A stretch of DNA of 64,000 bases. Origin: FACHB-1406 sp034189065. GTDB lineage: Bacteria; Cyanobacteriota; Cyanobacteriia; Cyanobacteriales; Spirulinaceae. Shown in pieces: positions 25,744 to 35,004 of the stretch (position 1 is the first letter of the stretch; each line of letters begins with the position of its first letter). The notes under the pieces were generated by a model. That model saw only the letters and a program-made list of their open reading frames with translations. It searched no databases and was not told the DNA's origin. The position numbers were made by a program, and so were the translations under genes. Where the stretch lies: NCBI GenBank assembly GCA_034189065.1, contig JAXHVQ010000006.1, positions 1 through 64,000 of the forward strand, in the 5' to 3' direction.

Positions 25744-26787
25744 TTACTTTATGGGTAAGCGAATCGTAAATAACGTCCCCTTATCAACTTCAGAAGTAAC
25801 ATCGATGGCTCCCTCATGGGATTGAATGATTTGATGACAGAGATATAATCCCAACCCGCTGCCGGAACGCAAATGGTTGCCTTGGCGGAAACGCTCGAAT
25901 AACCTCGCTTTATCCTCCGCAGAAATACCAATTCCCGTATCTTCAACTTCTAATATAAGTTTCTGACCGTCTGAATTAGCACGTAACTCTACAAATCCAG
26001 AGTCCGTAAATTTAAGAGCATTTCCAATTAAATTAGTGAGAACGCGGCGTAACTCCGGGCGATCGCCTTTAATTTCTCCTACCCCATCGCCGACTTTAGC
26101 GCGCAACTCAATTCCCTTCTCCTTCGCCAAGGGAGACAGTTCGCGCGTCACCTCTTCAATCAACTCGGACATCGAAAAATCAATAAAACTAAAAACTTTT
26201 TTGCCCACATCGTAGCAATATACCTCTAAAAGCGTATTCAGCATCGACAGCAAATTCTGATTGCTGCTAATCACTGTCGCTACCGCCTGACTCATTTCGC
26301 TCGAAACTTCTCCAAAAACGCCTTGCTCGATTAAACCTAGCATCCGGTCTGCCGCGACCAGAGGCGTGCGCAGGTCGTGGGTAAGACAGTGAACAAAATT
26401 TTCTCGCTGGTCGATACTCTGCTTGAGTCGTAGGAGGGAGCGCACTCTCGCTTGCAACTCGTCAACTTTAACCGGTTTGCGAATGAATTCGTCCGCACCG
26501 GCATCTAACCCCGCAACAACGCTAGATTGGTCGTGCGCTGTAATCATTAAAATAGGAATAAAGGGCAAGCGGGTATTACTGCGCAGGCGGCGTGCAACTT
26601 CGTAACCGTCCATTCCCGGCATCATTACGTCAAGCAAAATTAGGTTGGGATGCGATTTCTCGACTTGGGCCAATGCTGCTGCACCGCTATCGACAAGCAT
26701 GACCTCGTGACCTTCTTGCTCGAGAGCTAATTGTACTAGAAAAAGGTTATCGGGGTTATCGTCAACAGCGAGGATATAGTTACTCAT
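25744..26787 (-). CDS. Receiver-histidine kinase hybrid
   Basis: A 347-residue protein with an N-terminal receiver and C-terminal kinase. The receiver has ILAVDDNPDN, phosphoacceptor LLDVMMPGMDG near Asp53, Thr at MITAHD and Lys at IRKPV. The kinase has the H-box FVHCLTHDLRTPL near His134, then NLIGNALKFTDSG, DTGIGIS, FERFRQG and GSGLGLYL. The layout, receiver first then kinase, is widespread in cyanobacteria and passes on phosphoryl signals from a separate sensor. It lies 123-136 bp downstream of the ethylene-receptor-type kinase on the same strand, so it is the obvious partner. Confidence 0.93.
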   Translation of the reverse strand: MSNYILAVDDNPDNLFLVQLALEQEGHEVMLVDSGAAALAQVEKSHPNLILLDVMMPGMDGYEVARRLRSNTRLPFIPILMITAHDQSSVVAGLDAGADEFIRKPVKVDELQARVRSLLRLKQSIDQRENFVHCLTHDLRTPLVAADRMLGLIEQGVFGEVSSEMSQAVATVISSNQNLLSMLNTLLEVYCYDVGKKVFSFIDFSMSELIEEVTRELSPLAKEKGIELRAKVGDGVGEIKGDRPELRRVLTNLIGNALKFTDSGFVELRANSDGQKLILEVEDTGIGISAEDKARLFERFRQGNHLRSGSGLGLYLCHQIIQSHEGAIDVTSEVDKGTLFTIRLPIK

Positions 26788-26836
26788 TGGTTATTAAATT
26801 AGGTTTTAGGTTTTAGGTTTTAGCTGTTAGGGGAGG

Positions 26837-26864
26837 GTACGGACGTTCAATTGAACGTCCGTAC
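26837..26864. repeat. Perfect 28-bp palindrome
   Basis: GTACGGACGTTCAA and its exact reverse complement abut with no loop, between the two kinase genes. Half-site ACGTCCGTAC also occurs near 16750. As RNA it would form a 14-bp hairpin only with strain; it may be a dispersed palindrome or a site for a dimeric binding protein. Confidence 0.85.
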
Positions 26865-26910
26865 ATAAGTTTTAGAACCAATGACAAGGGACAAGGATAA
26901 ATAACGAACC

Positions 26911-29900
26911 CTACACCTCCACGCGTCGGGGAAGTTCGACTCGAAATGCTGTCCCTATGCCAACTTCGCTCTCGACCGAAATTCGACCTTGCATCATTTT
27001 GACTAAAGATTGAGTAATGGCAAGACCTAATCCTGTACCGGCGTGCTGGCGCGTCAGTGTTTGATCGACTTGGCGAAAGGCATCAAAGATTGTTCCGATA
27101 TCTTCAGGACTAATGCCGATTCCGGTATCTTTAATGGTGAGGGCGATCGCGTTTTCTTCAATGTCTTCAACCTCCACGGTCACTTTGCCCGTTTCCGTAA
27201 ATTTGATCGCGTTGGAAAGTAGGTTGGCGAGGATGCGACGCACGCCGCTACGATCGTTGAAAATACGAGGATTCCTCGCCCAACAGCGAATTTCGAGGTC
27301 GAGATTTTTCCGTTGGGCGAGCGATCGCAATTCTTCGATAGCCAACCGGACTAAGGTGTCGATCTCCAATTGTTCTGGCTGAAGTTGAAACCCTCCTGCT
27401 TCGATTTTGGAGAAATCTAGCACTTCGTTCAACATCTCCAATAAATTTTGACTGTTATTAAAAATGCGATCGACCATATCCTTTTGACGAGGAGCGAGCG
27501 CGCCGTAATGCTGAAGTTGCAGCATTTGGGAAAACCCCATAATTGCGTTGAGAGGCGTTCTCAATTCGTGGGACATTGTTGCTAAAAACTCTGATTTTAG
27601 TCGGGAAGCTTCCTGAAGTTGCAGGTTTTGTAAGTGAATCTGCTGTTGTTGCTTGGTGAGTTCGTCGGCGCGAGCCTTGAGAATGGCTTCGGCTTGTTTG
27701 CGTTCGGTAATATCATTGAGCGTCCCGTAGGTTCCGACCAACGTACCGTCGTCCTGTTGTTCGACATTGGCATAAATTTCCAGCCAGCGAAACCCCCCGC
27801 TTTTCGTGGGACAGCGAAACTCGCAGCGAAAGGACTCGCGCCGAAGTGCGATCAGGTCTTGGAACAGCAAGGTCATGCGCTGCTGCTCTTTGGGGGAATA
27901 GACATAATCGAGAAGGGGAGTATTTAAGCTTTCATCAACGGTAAAACCGGAAATTTCGCTCCAGGCGGGGCTGAGAAAAATCCAGCGCCCGCTTTTATCG
28001 GTTTGAAAAATCACCTCTTTGACGCTGTTGACAACAGAACGATAGAGGCGGCTGATAGCTTTCAGCTTGCTGCGGCGATCGCTCAGTTCCTGTTCGAGTT
28101 CTTGGTTGAGAGCCGTTAGAGCGGCTTCAACTTGTTTGCGTTCGGTAATGTTGCGCGCGATGGAAACGACAACTTGTAAATGATTGTAGTCGGGGGCGCT
28201 GCTCATTTTGTGCGTCGTTTCCAACCAGACGTAATGCCCATCCCGCCGACGCATCCGATAGCTATACGTATATTCTTCGGGAAATTGAGAAATTAGACCT
28301 CTCGTTTTTTGGAGGGCGACGGCATCTTCGGGATGAAGAAATTCATAGAAAGAGCGACCGATTAGGTCTTCGGGTTCGTAGCCCAATAGAGAGCGGCAGG
28401 TGGGAGAAACGTAGAGATAAACCCCATCAAGGGTTTGAGTGGCAATTAAATCTGAGGAGTTTTCAGCAAGCAATTGATAGCGTTCCAAGCTTTCAAAAAG
28501 TTGAGCTTCAGCCGCTTTGCGATCGCTGATATCCTTATGAGTTCCTGCCATGCGTAGGGGTCTGCCGTCTGGGGCGCGCGCGACCACTTGACCGCAATTT
28601 CCGAGCCACTTCCATTCGCCTGACTTGGCGCGCAGGCGGTATTCAAAATGGTAGGGGACCGAGCTATCTTCAAGGGTTGCTTCCAACAGTTCAGTCACCC
28701 AAGGGCGATCTTCGGGGTGAACCATCGCCCCCCAAGTTTCGACAGTCACCGTAAATTCATCGGGCCTATAACCTAACATCTGGAACCAATGGGGGCTGAC
28801 ATAGATTTTCCCAGCAGGAATATCCCAGTCCCACAGGGCGTTGCCCGAGGCATTGAGGGCGAGTTTCAAGCGCTTTTGGCTTTCGCCCAAGGCAGCTTCG
28901 GCAGCTTTGCGATCGCTAATGTCTTGATGGGAACCGACCATGCGCAGAGGCTCTCCGACTCCATTGCGTTTGGTTTCCCCTCGCGCGAGAATCCACTTGT
29001 AGGAGCCATTTTTGCAGCGCAGTCGATATTCGATGGCGTAGCGGGGAATTTCGCGTCTGAGGTGGGCTTGCAGGTAATCTAAAACATAATGGCGGTCGTC
29101 GGGATGAAGAAGCCGCTTCCAACCTTCAAGGGAATTTTCCACTTCGCTGTCGCTGTAACCCAGCATCTGTTTTAACACGGGGGAGAGAAAAACCTCTCCC
29201 GTGGCGATATTCCAGTCAAAAATGCCGTCCCCGGTCCCGATGAGGGCGAGTTGCCAGCGTTCTTCGCTGATTTTGAGAGCGGCTTCTGCTCGTTTTTTCT
29301 CGGTAATGTCCCGTCCTTCAGGAATGAGTAGAACGACTTCTCCTCGGTCGTTGAAGACGGGTTGGAGGGAAAAGTCAATGGTAACTGCGGCATTGCCTGC
29401 GCCGAGCACGTCCACTTCGTAGCGCACAAACTCGCCCCGTCCCGCGCGCGCGATCGCCTCCTTCACCCGTTCTCGCTTAGGGGAAAGTTTCCCTTTTGCC
29501 GAGTGGGTTTCTCCAACCTCTCCCCACCACGGCGCTTCCCAAAAGAGGCGATCGATGACATCTTCCCCTTGCAGTCCGGCGAAGTCGAGAGCCGTTTGAT
29601 TGACTTCCAACATCGTGCCATCGGGTTGCAATAGTCCGATAAATTGGAACGTTGAATTAAAAATCGCCCGAAAACGGCGATCGCTCTCCCGGAGAGCGGC
29701 TTCGGCTTGTTTGCGTTGGGTAATATTTAGCCCCGTCCCGATCAGGCGGTAAATTTGCCCGTCGTCGCGAAAGAGTGGGTTGAGGGAAATCAACCACCAG
29801 GTGGGTTCCCCTTGAAACGGCAAGCAAACTTCGTAGGCAATGGCTTCTTTCGCCCTCAAGCAGTCCTCGTAATGCTGGCACGTAGCAGTCGCCGCTTCGG

Positions 29901-30924
29901 GGGGAAAAATCTGTTGGGGGGTTTTACCGGCAATTTCCCGACTGGGGAGTCCCGTTAACTTTTCGTGGGTTGGGTTAAATCCAACGAAGCGAAACTCTCC
30001 TTCCGGGGCGACATCGACGACAAAGATCGAAGAGTCTACGCCATTGTAAATGCTGCGTAAAAATTCCTCCCGCTCTCGCAGATTGGCTTCGGCTTGGCGG
30101 CTTTGTGTCACCTCCTTGGTGGCGACAACCGCTCCAAGTTTCTCGCCTTCTGGGGTAAAGATGGGCGCGCCGGACGCGAGGAAGAAACGCGGCGGATGGT
30201 TCGGGGGCGCGATCGCGATTTCGGCATCGCGTACGGTTTCCCCTTGCAATGCTCGAAATAAGGGAATTTCTTCTGTGTCCATCGGCGTTTTTCCATCGGG
30301 GCGATAGAGGTTGTAGTATTGCGCCCATTGCTCGACGGGAATTGAGGCGGGCGGCTTGCCGTGAAGCGCTAATGTTGCCCGGTTAAACAGGGTTAATTCC
30401 CCTTCGGCATTGCAAGCGATGATGCCGTCGGAGAGGTTTTCAAGCAAGGCTTTGAGAAACTGCTGTTCTTGTTGGAGTTTGGCTTCAATTTGCTGGCGCT
30501 CTTTGATTTCCTCCAGCAGTAGGGCATTGACTTCCTCCATCTGCGCCGAGGAGGGCAAAGAGATAATTTCGGGAATAAAATAGGCACTGGCATAGGCCGT
30601 TCCCAAGGACGCGATCGCTGTTATCGCTCTGGCGGTTCCCGATATCCAGTAGTCGGGATGCCACAACGTCCAGATGTCGAGGAGATGCTCGACTCCACAG
30701 GCGACGATAAAGGCGGCAAATAGCAAAAACAGCCAGTTAAACGGGATATCTGGGCGCTTGCGGGCGATGTGGACGAGGGCGATGGGGATTGAGAAGTAGG
30801 AGAGAGCGATTATCGCGTCGCTGGCGGCGTGCAGTCCCAATAAACCGGGTCTCCAAAGATAGCAAGTTCCGTGGGGCACGAACGCCGCTGCCAATAAGTT
30901 TTTAGTCGATCCGAACCCGATCAT
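26911..30924 (-). CDS. Ethylene receptor-type multi-PAS histidine kinase
   Basis: A 1337-residue kinase from ATG 30924 (the frame is open to a TTG at 30978). The N-terminal three-helix membrane domain matches plant ETR1 and cyanobacterial Etr1: PHGTCYLW, then Asp36 in ASDAIIALSYFSIP, Tyr43, Ile46-Pro47, and Cys76/His80 in FIVACGVEHLLDIW. The Asp-to-Cys spacing (40) and Cys-to-His spacing (4) equal those of ETR1 Asp25, Cys65 and His69, which bind Cu(I) and ethylene. Seven PAS domains follow (about residues 158-1060), then coiled coil, H-box FLATMSHELRTPLNAIMGF, and HATPase (NAIKFTETG, DTGIGIS, GTGLGLAIT). No receiver is attached; the downstream receiver-kinase probably takes the signal. Confidence 0.93.
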   Translation of the reverse strand: MIGFGSTKNLLAAAFVPHGTCYLWRPGLLGLHAASDAIIALSYFSIPIALVHIARKRPDIPFNWLFLLFAAFIVACGVEHLLDIWTLWHPDYWISGTARAITAIASLGTAYASAYFIPEIISLPSSAQMEEVNALLLEEIKERQQIEAKLQQEQQFLKALLENLSDGIIACNAEGELTLFNRATLALHGKPPASIPVEQWAQYYNLYRPDGKTPMDTEEIPLFRALQGETVRDAEIAIAPPNHPPRFFLASGAPIFTPEGEKLGAVVATKEVTQSRQAEANLREREEFLRSIYNGVDSSIFVVDVAPEGEFRFVGFNPTHEKLTGLPSREIAGKTPQQIFPPEAATATCQHYEDCLRAKEAIAYEVCLPFQGEPTWWLISLNPLFRDDGQIYRLIGTGLNITQRKQAEAALRESDRRFRAIFNSTFQFIGLLQPDGTMLEVNQTALDFAGLQGEDVIDRLFWEAPWWGEVGETHSAKGKLSPKRERVKEAIARAGRGEFVRYEVDVLGAGNAAVTIDFSLQPVFNDRGEVVLLIPEGRDITEKKRAEAALKISEERWQLALIGTGDGIFDWNIATGEVFLSPVLKQMLGYSDSEVENSLEGWKRLLHPDDRHYVLDYLQAHLRREIPRYAIEYRLRCKNGSYKWILARGETKRNGVGEPLRMVGSHQDISDRKAAEAALGESQKRLKLALNASGNALWDWDIPAGKIYVSPHWFQMLGYRPDEFTVTVETWGAMVHPEDRPWVTELLEATLEDSSVPYHFEYRLRAKSGEWKWLGNCGQVVARAPDGRPLRMAGTHKDISDRKAAEAQLFESLERYQLLAENSSDLIATQTLDGVYLYVSPTCRSLLGYEPEDLIGRSFYEFLHPEDAVALQKTRGLISQFPEEYTYSYRMRRRDGHYVWLETTHKMSSAPDYNHLQVVVSIARNITERKQVEAALTALNQELEQELSDRRSKLKAISRLYRSVVNSVKEVIFQTDKSGRWIFLSPAWSEISGFTVDESLNTPLLDYVYSPKEQQRMTLLFQDLIALRRESFRCEFRCPTKSGGFRWLEIYANVEQQDDGTLVGTYGTLNDITERKQAEAILKARADELTKQQQQIHLQNLQLQEASRLKSEFLATMSHELRTPLNAIMGFSQMLQLQHYGALAPRQKDMVDRIFNNSQNLLEMLNEVLDFSKIEAGGFQLQPEQLEIDTLVRLAIEELRSLAQRKNLDLEIRCWARNPRIFNDRSGVRRILANLLSNAIKFTETGKVTVEVEDIEENAIALTIKDTGIGISPEDIGTIFDAFRQVDQTLTRQHAGTGLGLAITQSLVKMMQGRISVESEVGIGTAFRVELPRRVEV

Positions 30925-30978
30925 AAGTGTTTTGTTCGTTGAACTATCTGTCCTTAAAGCACTTGAAGCCGAGCGCAA

Positions 30979-31454
30979 GAATGGATAGTGTTTTTGGGAT
31001 TTGTCAAGAGGTCGAGTAAAGTCTTTGGGTGGGCTGGTCTGCGCTCAAATCCCGATGCTTCAAGCTACGACCCCCAAAGAGTTTCTCAATCGCTGAACTT
31101 TTCGTCCTTAGCTATGCCGCTGTACGAGGGTTGCGTTCCTCGTTGAGGCAAAAAACTTCTGTCTAAAAGACGAACGAAGGATTTTGGCAACAAACTGCAC
31201 TTCGCGGCGAAACCTCTAAAATATCTTAGAGAAGCGTTAAGGAGAAGTGTACCTTACAGTTTAGGAAGAGACGGAAATGAGCGTAATCTGCCGATTGATA
31301 GGTTTAGTTGTCCTTTTTTTTTCCTCTTTTGCGGGTGGATTCGCCTCTTTTTACCAACTCTATCGTTACGGCGATGTTCCCACGGCTGCAATCATGACAC
31401 ACTGTAGGGTAAAACCTTCTCCTATTCGGGAGTCGCCCCATAAACTTAACCTTC
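30979..31454. other. Intergenic region upstream of the ethylene-receptor-type gene
   Basis: About 476 bp with no convincing gene. A short hairpin (CTCTAA/TTAGAG) is at 31214-31231. A 67-codon plus-strand frame from 31277 has AGGAAG upstream and a signal-like start, but its second half overlaps the 31455 gene and looks random. It probably holds divergent promoters. Confidence 0.5.
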
Positions 31455-31667
31455 ATGAAAACTCAGTTTATTCAATTTGACCACGACCACGGCTTCGACC
31501 TCAACAAAGTTGTCTACTGGAAGATGGAAAACGAGCGTCTTTGGATTTATTTTGTTGGCTTGGACGAACCCCTTGAATTTGGGGGCGCGATGGCCCGTAT
31601 GCACTATCAACTCCTTAAGAGCCGTTCGGTCGTATACCGCCCGGAACCGGTTAATCCTGAAAGATAG
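31455..31667 (+). CDS. Small protein of unknown function, 70 residues
   Basis: MKTQFIQFDHDHGFDLNKVV is followed by YWKMENERLWIYFVGLDEPLEFGGAMARMHYQLLKS, which has a protein-like alternation of strands and one helix. No family is recognised and no clear ribosome-binding site precedes the ATG. It lies upstream of the NarL-type regulator. Codon use looks like the neighbours, which supports coding. Confidence 0.5.
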   Translation: MKTQFIQFDHDHGFDLNKVVYWKMENERLWIYFVGLDEPLEFGGAMARMHYQLLKSRSVVYRPEPVNPER

Positions 31668-31834
31668 CGATATCTGCCTTGAGAGAGAGTCCGTTTTCTA
31701 GCGCCAGAAAGTTACCCTCTTTCTTTCGAGAGATGCTCGCAGCTCGGTCTAGTCCGATAATGGGGGGAATTGTTTTTGTTTTGGCTCCAAAAGACTCAAT
31801 TCAAAACCGCTCTCCACGCCGTCTAACGAAAACT

Positions 31835-32569
31835 ATGACCAAAATTCGCGTCGTTCTAATTGAAGATCATGACCTAACCCGAATTGGTTTGTGCGCTGCT
31901 CTTAAGCAGGTTGAGACGGTGGACGTTGTGGGCGATGCGGCTAATGCCCGCCAGGGATTGAAGCTATTGGAGACGGTACAACCCGATGTGGCGATTGTCG
32001 ATATCAGTCTGCCGGATATGGACGGTATTGAGTTGACGCAGAAGTTGAAGAAATCTCAGGCGGATACCGATGCACCGCCGACTAAAGTTATGATTTTGAC
32101 TTCTCACAGTAGCGAGGATTCAGTCTTGGCTGCTTTTGCTGCGGGTGCCGATTCTTACAGCTTGAAGGATGTGAGTTTGGAGAATTTGGTGCAGGCGATT
32201 CAATTGACTCACGAAGGGAATGCTTGGATCGATCCGGCGATCGCGCGTATCGTCCTTCAACAAGCTCGCCCAGACCAACAGCCGGAAATTCGGGAAGCAG
32301 AAGTTCCTACTCCTCAAACAAATACAACGGCAATTGAAGCAATTGAACCTGAATATCAGCAGTTAATTGAAGCTTATCCCCTGACGGAGCGAGAGTTGGA
32401 TGTGTTGGAGTTGATTGTCGCTGGGTGTAGCAATGCGGCGATCGCGGAAAAGCTTCATATTACCGTCGGGACGGTTAAGACTCACGTTCGCAATATCCTC
32501 AGCAAACTCTGCGCTGACGATCGCACTCAAGCTGCTGTTCGCGCTTTGCGTTCTGGATTGGTCAACTAA
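31835..32569 (+). CDS. NarL/FixJ family response regulator
   Basis: A 244-residue regulator from ATG 31835; the frame extends upstream to 31679 but that part has no domain. The receiver has VVLIEDHDLTRIGL, phosphoacceptor VAIVDISLPDMDG (Asp near 53), Thr/Ser at MILTSHS and Lys at YSLKD. A linker of about 45 residues with Pro/Glu/Gln follows, then a LuxR-type helix-turn-helix: LTERELDVLELIVAGCSNAAIAEKLHITVGTVKTH around residues 180-215. It would bind DNA once phosphorylated. It sits divergently beside the ethylene-receptor-type kinase block, so it might be another output of it. Confidence 0.94.
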   Translation: MTKIRVVLIEDHDLTRIGLCAALKQVETVDVVGDAANARQGLKLLETVQPDVAIVDISLPDMDGIELTQKLKKSQADTDAPPTKVMILTSHSSEDSVLAAFAAGADSYSLKDVSLENLVQAIQLTHEGNAWIDPAIARIVLQQARPDQQPEIREAEVPTPQTNTTAIEAIEPEYQQLIEAYPLTERELDVLELIVAGCSNAAIAEKLHITVGTVKTHVRNILSKLCADDRTQAAVRALRSGLVN

Positions 32570-32974
32570 CTTAAATTTCAATAAGACGGCAAACCTAAGA
32601 CTCCCCTTTGGAAGTAGTCTCTTTTACGCTGCCAGAAATAACATTCCCCCTCGAGAAGGAGTCAAAGCGTTCTTCTGTTCGCTTTAATTAAGCTAACCCC
32701 GAATACTAAGCAAATCAAGGGTTTGGTTTTGTTGGGGAGATGCGTTATCTGGAGTTCTCTCGCCCTCAATAACAACGGCTGCTTTAAAAAAGCCTAATTT
32801 TCTCGTATTTTCTAGAAATCTCAAAAGAAGACATATGAAGTATCGATAAAACACGCGCTTTCATTTAAACAAAAGCAAGGCAGTAATATTTGTCTTTCTG
32901 TTTATCTGACACCAGTTACACAGCATTATAACAAAGCAGGCGGGAGAAAGACAACAAAAAAGGAGATCGAACGG
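32570..32974. other. Intergenic region and leader of the PRC-barrel gene
   Basis: About 405 bp of AT-rich sequence with no supported gene. The last part holds a strong ribosome-binding site AGGAG at 32961-32965, nine bases before the ATG at 32975. The long leader suggests transcription control or a long 5' UTR. Confidence 0.6.
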
Positions 32975-34204
32975 ATGCAAAAGGGAGTAGAAATAACGGG
33001 TAAATCTCTTCGAGTTAAGATAACGGGAGAAATTTTAAAATGGAAGGTTAAAGATTTAGTCTGCGACCGGGAACATCGTAAAATTATAGGATTTTGGGTT
33101 AAAGACTTACAGGAATTGAATACGCTCGAATTTTTACCGCTCAACAAAATCGAAGCGATAGGAAGCGACGCGATCGCAGTCTCCTCAAAAAACGCAGTCG
33201 TCCCTCCCGAAACCATCCCCCATCTTCAAGAAGCACTTGCCCCCTCAAACAACCTCAGAGACTATCAACTCGTCGCCCAAGACGGACGCGGTCTTGGCAC
33301 AATCGTTGACTTTTACTTTGACTCTAATACGGGCATTATAGAAGGCTACGAAGTTAGGGGCGGTCTCTTTGCCGACCCCATAACCGAGCGAGCTTTTGTT
33401 CCCGCCACTCCCATAGCGGACATTGGCGATCGCATTGCCATCGTTCCCTGCGAAATAATAGCGCTCATGGAAGAACAAGACAACCTCCTCTCCACAACCT
33501 CAGTCGAAATTGCATTGTCTGCCGCCCAAAAAGCCTTTGTTGTCGGGAAAGTGGCTCGCGAAGCCGTTTACGCGACCAACGGAGAACAATTGATTGTTCC
33601 CGGCCAACTGATTACCTCTGCCCACGCCGCCGTTGCCCAAAATGGGGGCGTTCTCAAACAACTCTATTGTGCGGCAGGAGGGAACGCCACGAAACCGGCT
33701 CGGGAATCGAGCGCGGCGAAATCAAGGGCGTGTATCGCTTATCCTGCTGTCATTCGCGCTCGGGGATGGCGCGTTCGCAAGCTGGTGCGCGCTCGCGAGG
33801 GAGAAATTATTGCAGTGCCGGGGGAAGTCGTAACCGAGCGCACCATTGAAAGGGCGAGCATCCATTGCCAAGAAAAAGCCTTACTCGAAGCAGTCGGTCT
33901 CAAGAGCGACGAGTCAACAATACTGGTGTGCGTGGAAATTGCGCTGGAGCCAAGATCGCGTGCTGAAGGACCGACGCTATGGGCAACTTCGAGCGAGACT
34001 TCCCAAGAGCAAACCGAGTGGGAAACCTTTACCAGTCGGGAGCGAGAAATTCGCAATGCTCTCGGTCGTCCTGTAACGCAGGCGATTTGCGATCGCAATC
34101 AGCAGGCGATCCTTAATATTGGCGACCTCATTACGTATCAAGCTGTGGAACGCGCTCGACAAGCCCAGACCCTCGATCGGTTGCTCAATGCGGTTTATGA
34201 ATAG
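32975..34204 (+). CDS. PRC-barrel domain protein with three C-terminal repeats
   Basis: A 409-residue soluble protein with a well-placed AGGAG. Two PRC-barrel-like domains cover about residues 1-85 (WKVKDLVCDREHRKIIGFWV) and 90-170 (YQLVAQDGRGLGTIVDFYFD). Three repeats of about 50 residues follow, each a short strand block (IVPGQLIT, AVPGEVVT, LNIGDLIT) plus a helix (AHAAVAQNGGVLKQLY, TIERASIHCQEKALLEAVG, AVERARQAQTLDRLLNAVYE). PRC barrels bind RNA or protein and are linked to photosynthetic reaction centres or ribosome assembly; the role here is unknown. It is convergent with the following lipoprotein gene. Confidence 0.8.
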   Translation: MQKGVEITGKSLRVKITGEILKWKVKDLVCDREHRKIIGFWVKDLQELNTLEFLPLNKIEAIGSDAIAVSSKNAVVPPETIPHLQEALAPSNNLRDYQLVAQDGRGLGTIVDFYFDSNTGIIEGYEVRGGLFADPITERAFVPATPIADIGDRIAIVPCEIIALMEEQDNLLSTTSVEIALSAAQKAFVVGKVAREAVYATNGEQLIVPGQLITSAHAAVAQNGGVLKQLYCAAGGNATKPARESSAAKSRACIAYPAVIRARGWRVRKLVRAREGEIIAVPGEVVTERTIERASIHCQEKALLEAVGLKSDESTILVCVEIALEPRSRAEGPTLWATSSETSQEQTEWETFTSREREIRNALGRPVTQAICDRNQQAILNIGDLITYQAVERARQAQTLDRLLNAVYE

Positions 34205-34212
34205 AGGTTTGC

Positions 34213-34731
34213 TCAAGAGCGAATGAGGTAGCTTAACCATTGGGGTGCGCCATCGGCTCCTCTTGTCACCCGCTTGAGCCAACGCCACGTTTTTCCTTCT
34301 TTTTGGCGCTGAATATAGATATCGAATTCGTTATTTTTTTGGGTAATCTTGCGATCGCCCACACTTAAATTTAAGTTATAAGTTCCCTTTAAGCGATATG
34401 TCGGAAGCTTGCCGAGGTAGAGGGGTTTAATTTGTTTGACGCTGACTCGAGCGATTTGGGAAACTGGGCTTGTTGCTTGGAGTTGTTCGCTGAGGTGTTG
34501 TTGCGCTTGCTCGACTTGGAGAGCGATCGCCTTCTGCACGATGTCGCCGCCAGGAGCCAGTCCGATGGGCGGCATCGGGGCGCTACAGGCGGTTAGGATA
34601 GCGGTTAAACTGAGCGCCAGGGTTACTCTACCTAATTCATGTCTCCTTGGTACAATTCTCTCTACCCCTCTCTCTCTTGTAGCAGCCTTTCTTAAAAATA
34701 GTATTAATCTTCGTTTGAACGTATTCCGCAT
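34213..34731 (-). CDS. Putative lipoprotein
   Basis: A 172-residue protein. The lipobox LTAC lies in LALSLTAILTACSAP near residue 48, so a start further in (after the basic MRNTFKRRLILFLRKAATRER part) is likely; no ATG was found there, so the first start is kept. The mature part is small and beta/alpha mixed (VSQIARVSVKQIKPLYL, LKGTYNLNLSVGDRKITQKNNEFDIYIQRQ). No family is recognised. It ends 8 bp from the convergent PRC-barrel gene. Confidence 0.65.
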   Translation of the reverse strand: MRNTFKRRLILFLRKAATRERGVERIVPRRHELGRVTLALSLTAILTACSAPMPPIGLAPGGDIVQKAIALQVEQAQQHLSEQLQATSPVSQIARVSVKQIKPLYLGKLPTYRLKGTYNLNLSVGDRKITQKNNEFDIYIQRQKEGKTWRWLKRVTRGADGAPQWLSYLIRS

Positions 34732-34776
34732 TGCTTAGACCTCCTTCAAATTTACCGAAAATCTTGGTCTAAAGCC

Positions 34777-34797
34777 TCCCCGTTCGCGGGGACTTTT
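34777..34797 (+). terminator. Possible intrinsic terminator, TTCG loop
   Basis: TCCCCG and CGGGGA flank a TTCG tetraloop, followed by CTTTT. On the plus strand it has the form of a small Rho-independent terminator. No plus-strand gene ends right before it, so it may instead be a dispersed hairpin. It lies between two minus-strand genes. Confidence 0.4.
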
Positions 34798-35004
34798 AAG
34801 AGCTTCAGAAAACTATAGCAATCCATAAGAAAGTAGACGTTTAGTGGAATTACTAGACGACATAAATGCGATCGCCTATCCCAAAAGCTGGGAAAAGACC
34901 CGACACCAGCCGTACAGGTCAATAAACCTAGCATTAACAAACCTGTAACGGAATTTCTCCTACGATCTGTTGAATCTAAGTCGATAGTTTAAATGCCCAA
35001 TAGC

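Noticed and set aside
31277..31480. 67-residue plus-strand frame with a ribosome-site-like AGGAAG and signal-like start
   Set aside because: The second half looks random and it overlaps a better small frame at 31455. Possibly real but not supported.
34770..34797. CCCCG-CGGGG hairpin resembling a CRISPR repeat core
   Set aside because: Only one copy is present, with no regular spacing and no cas gene in the window.
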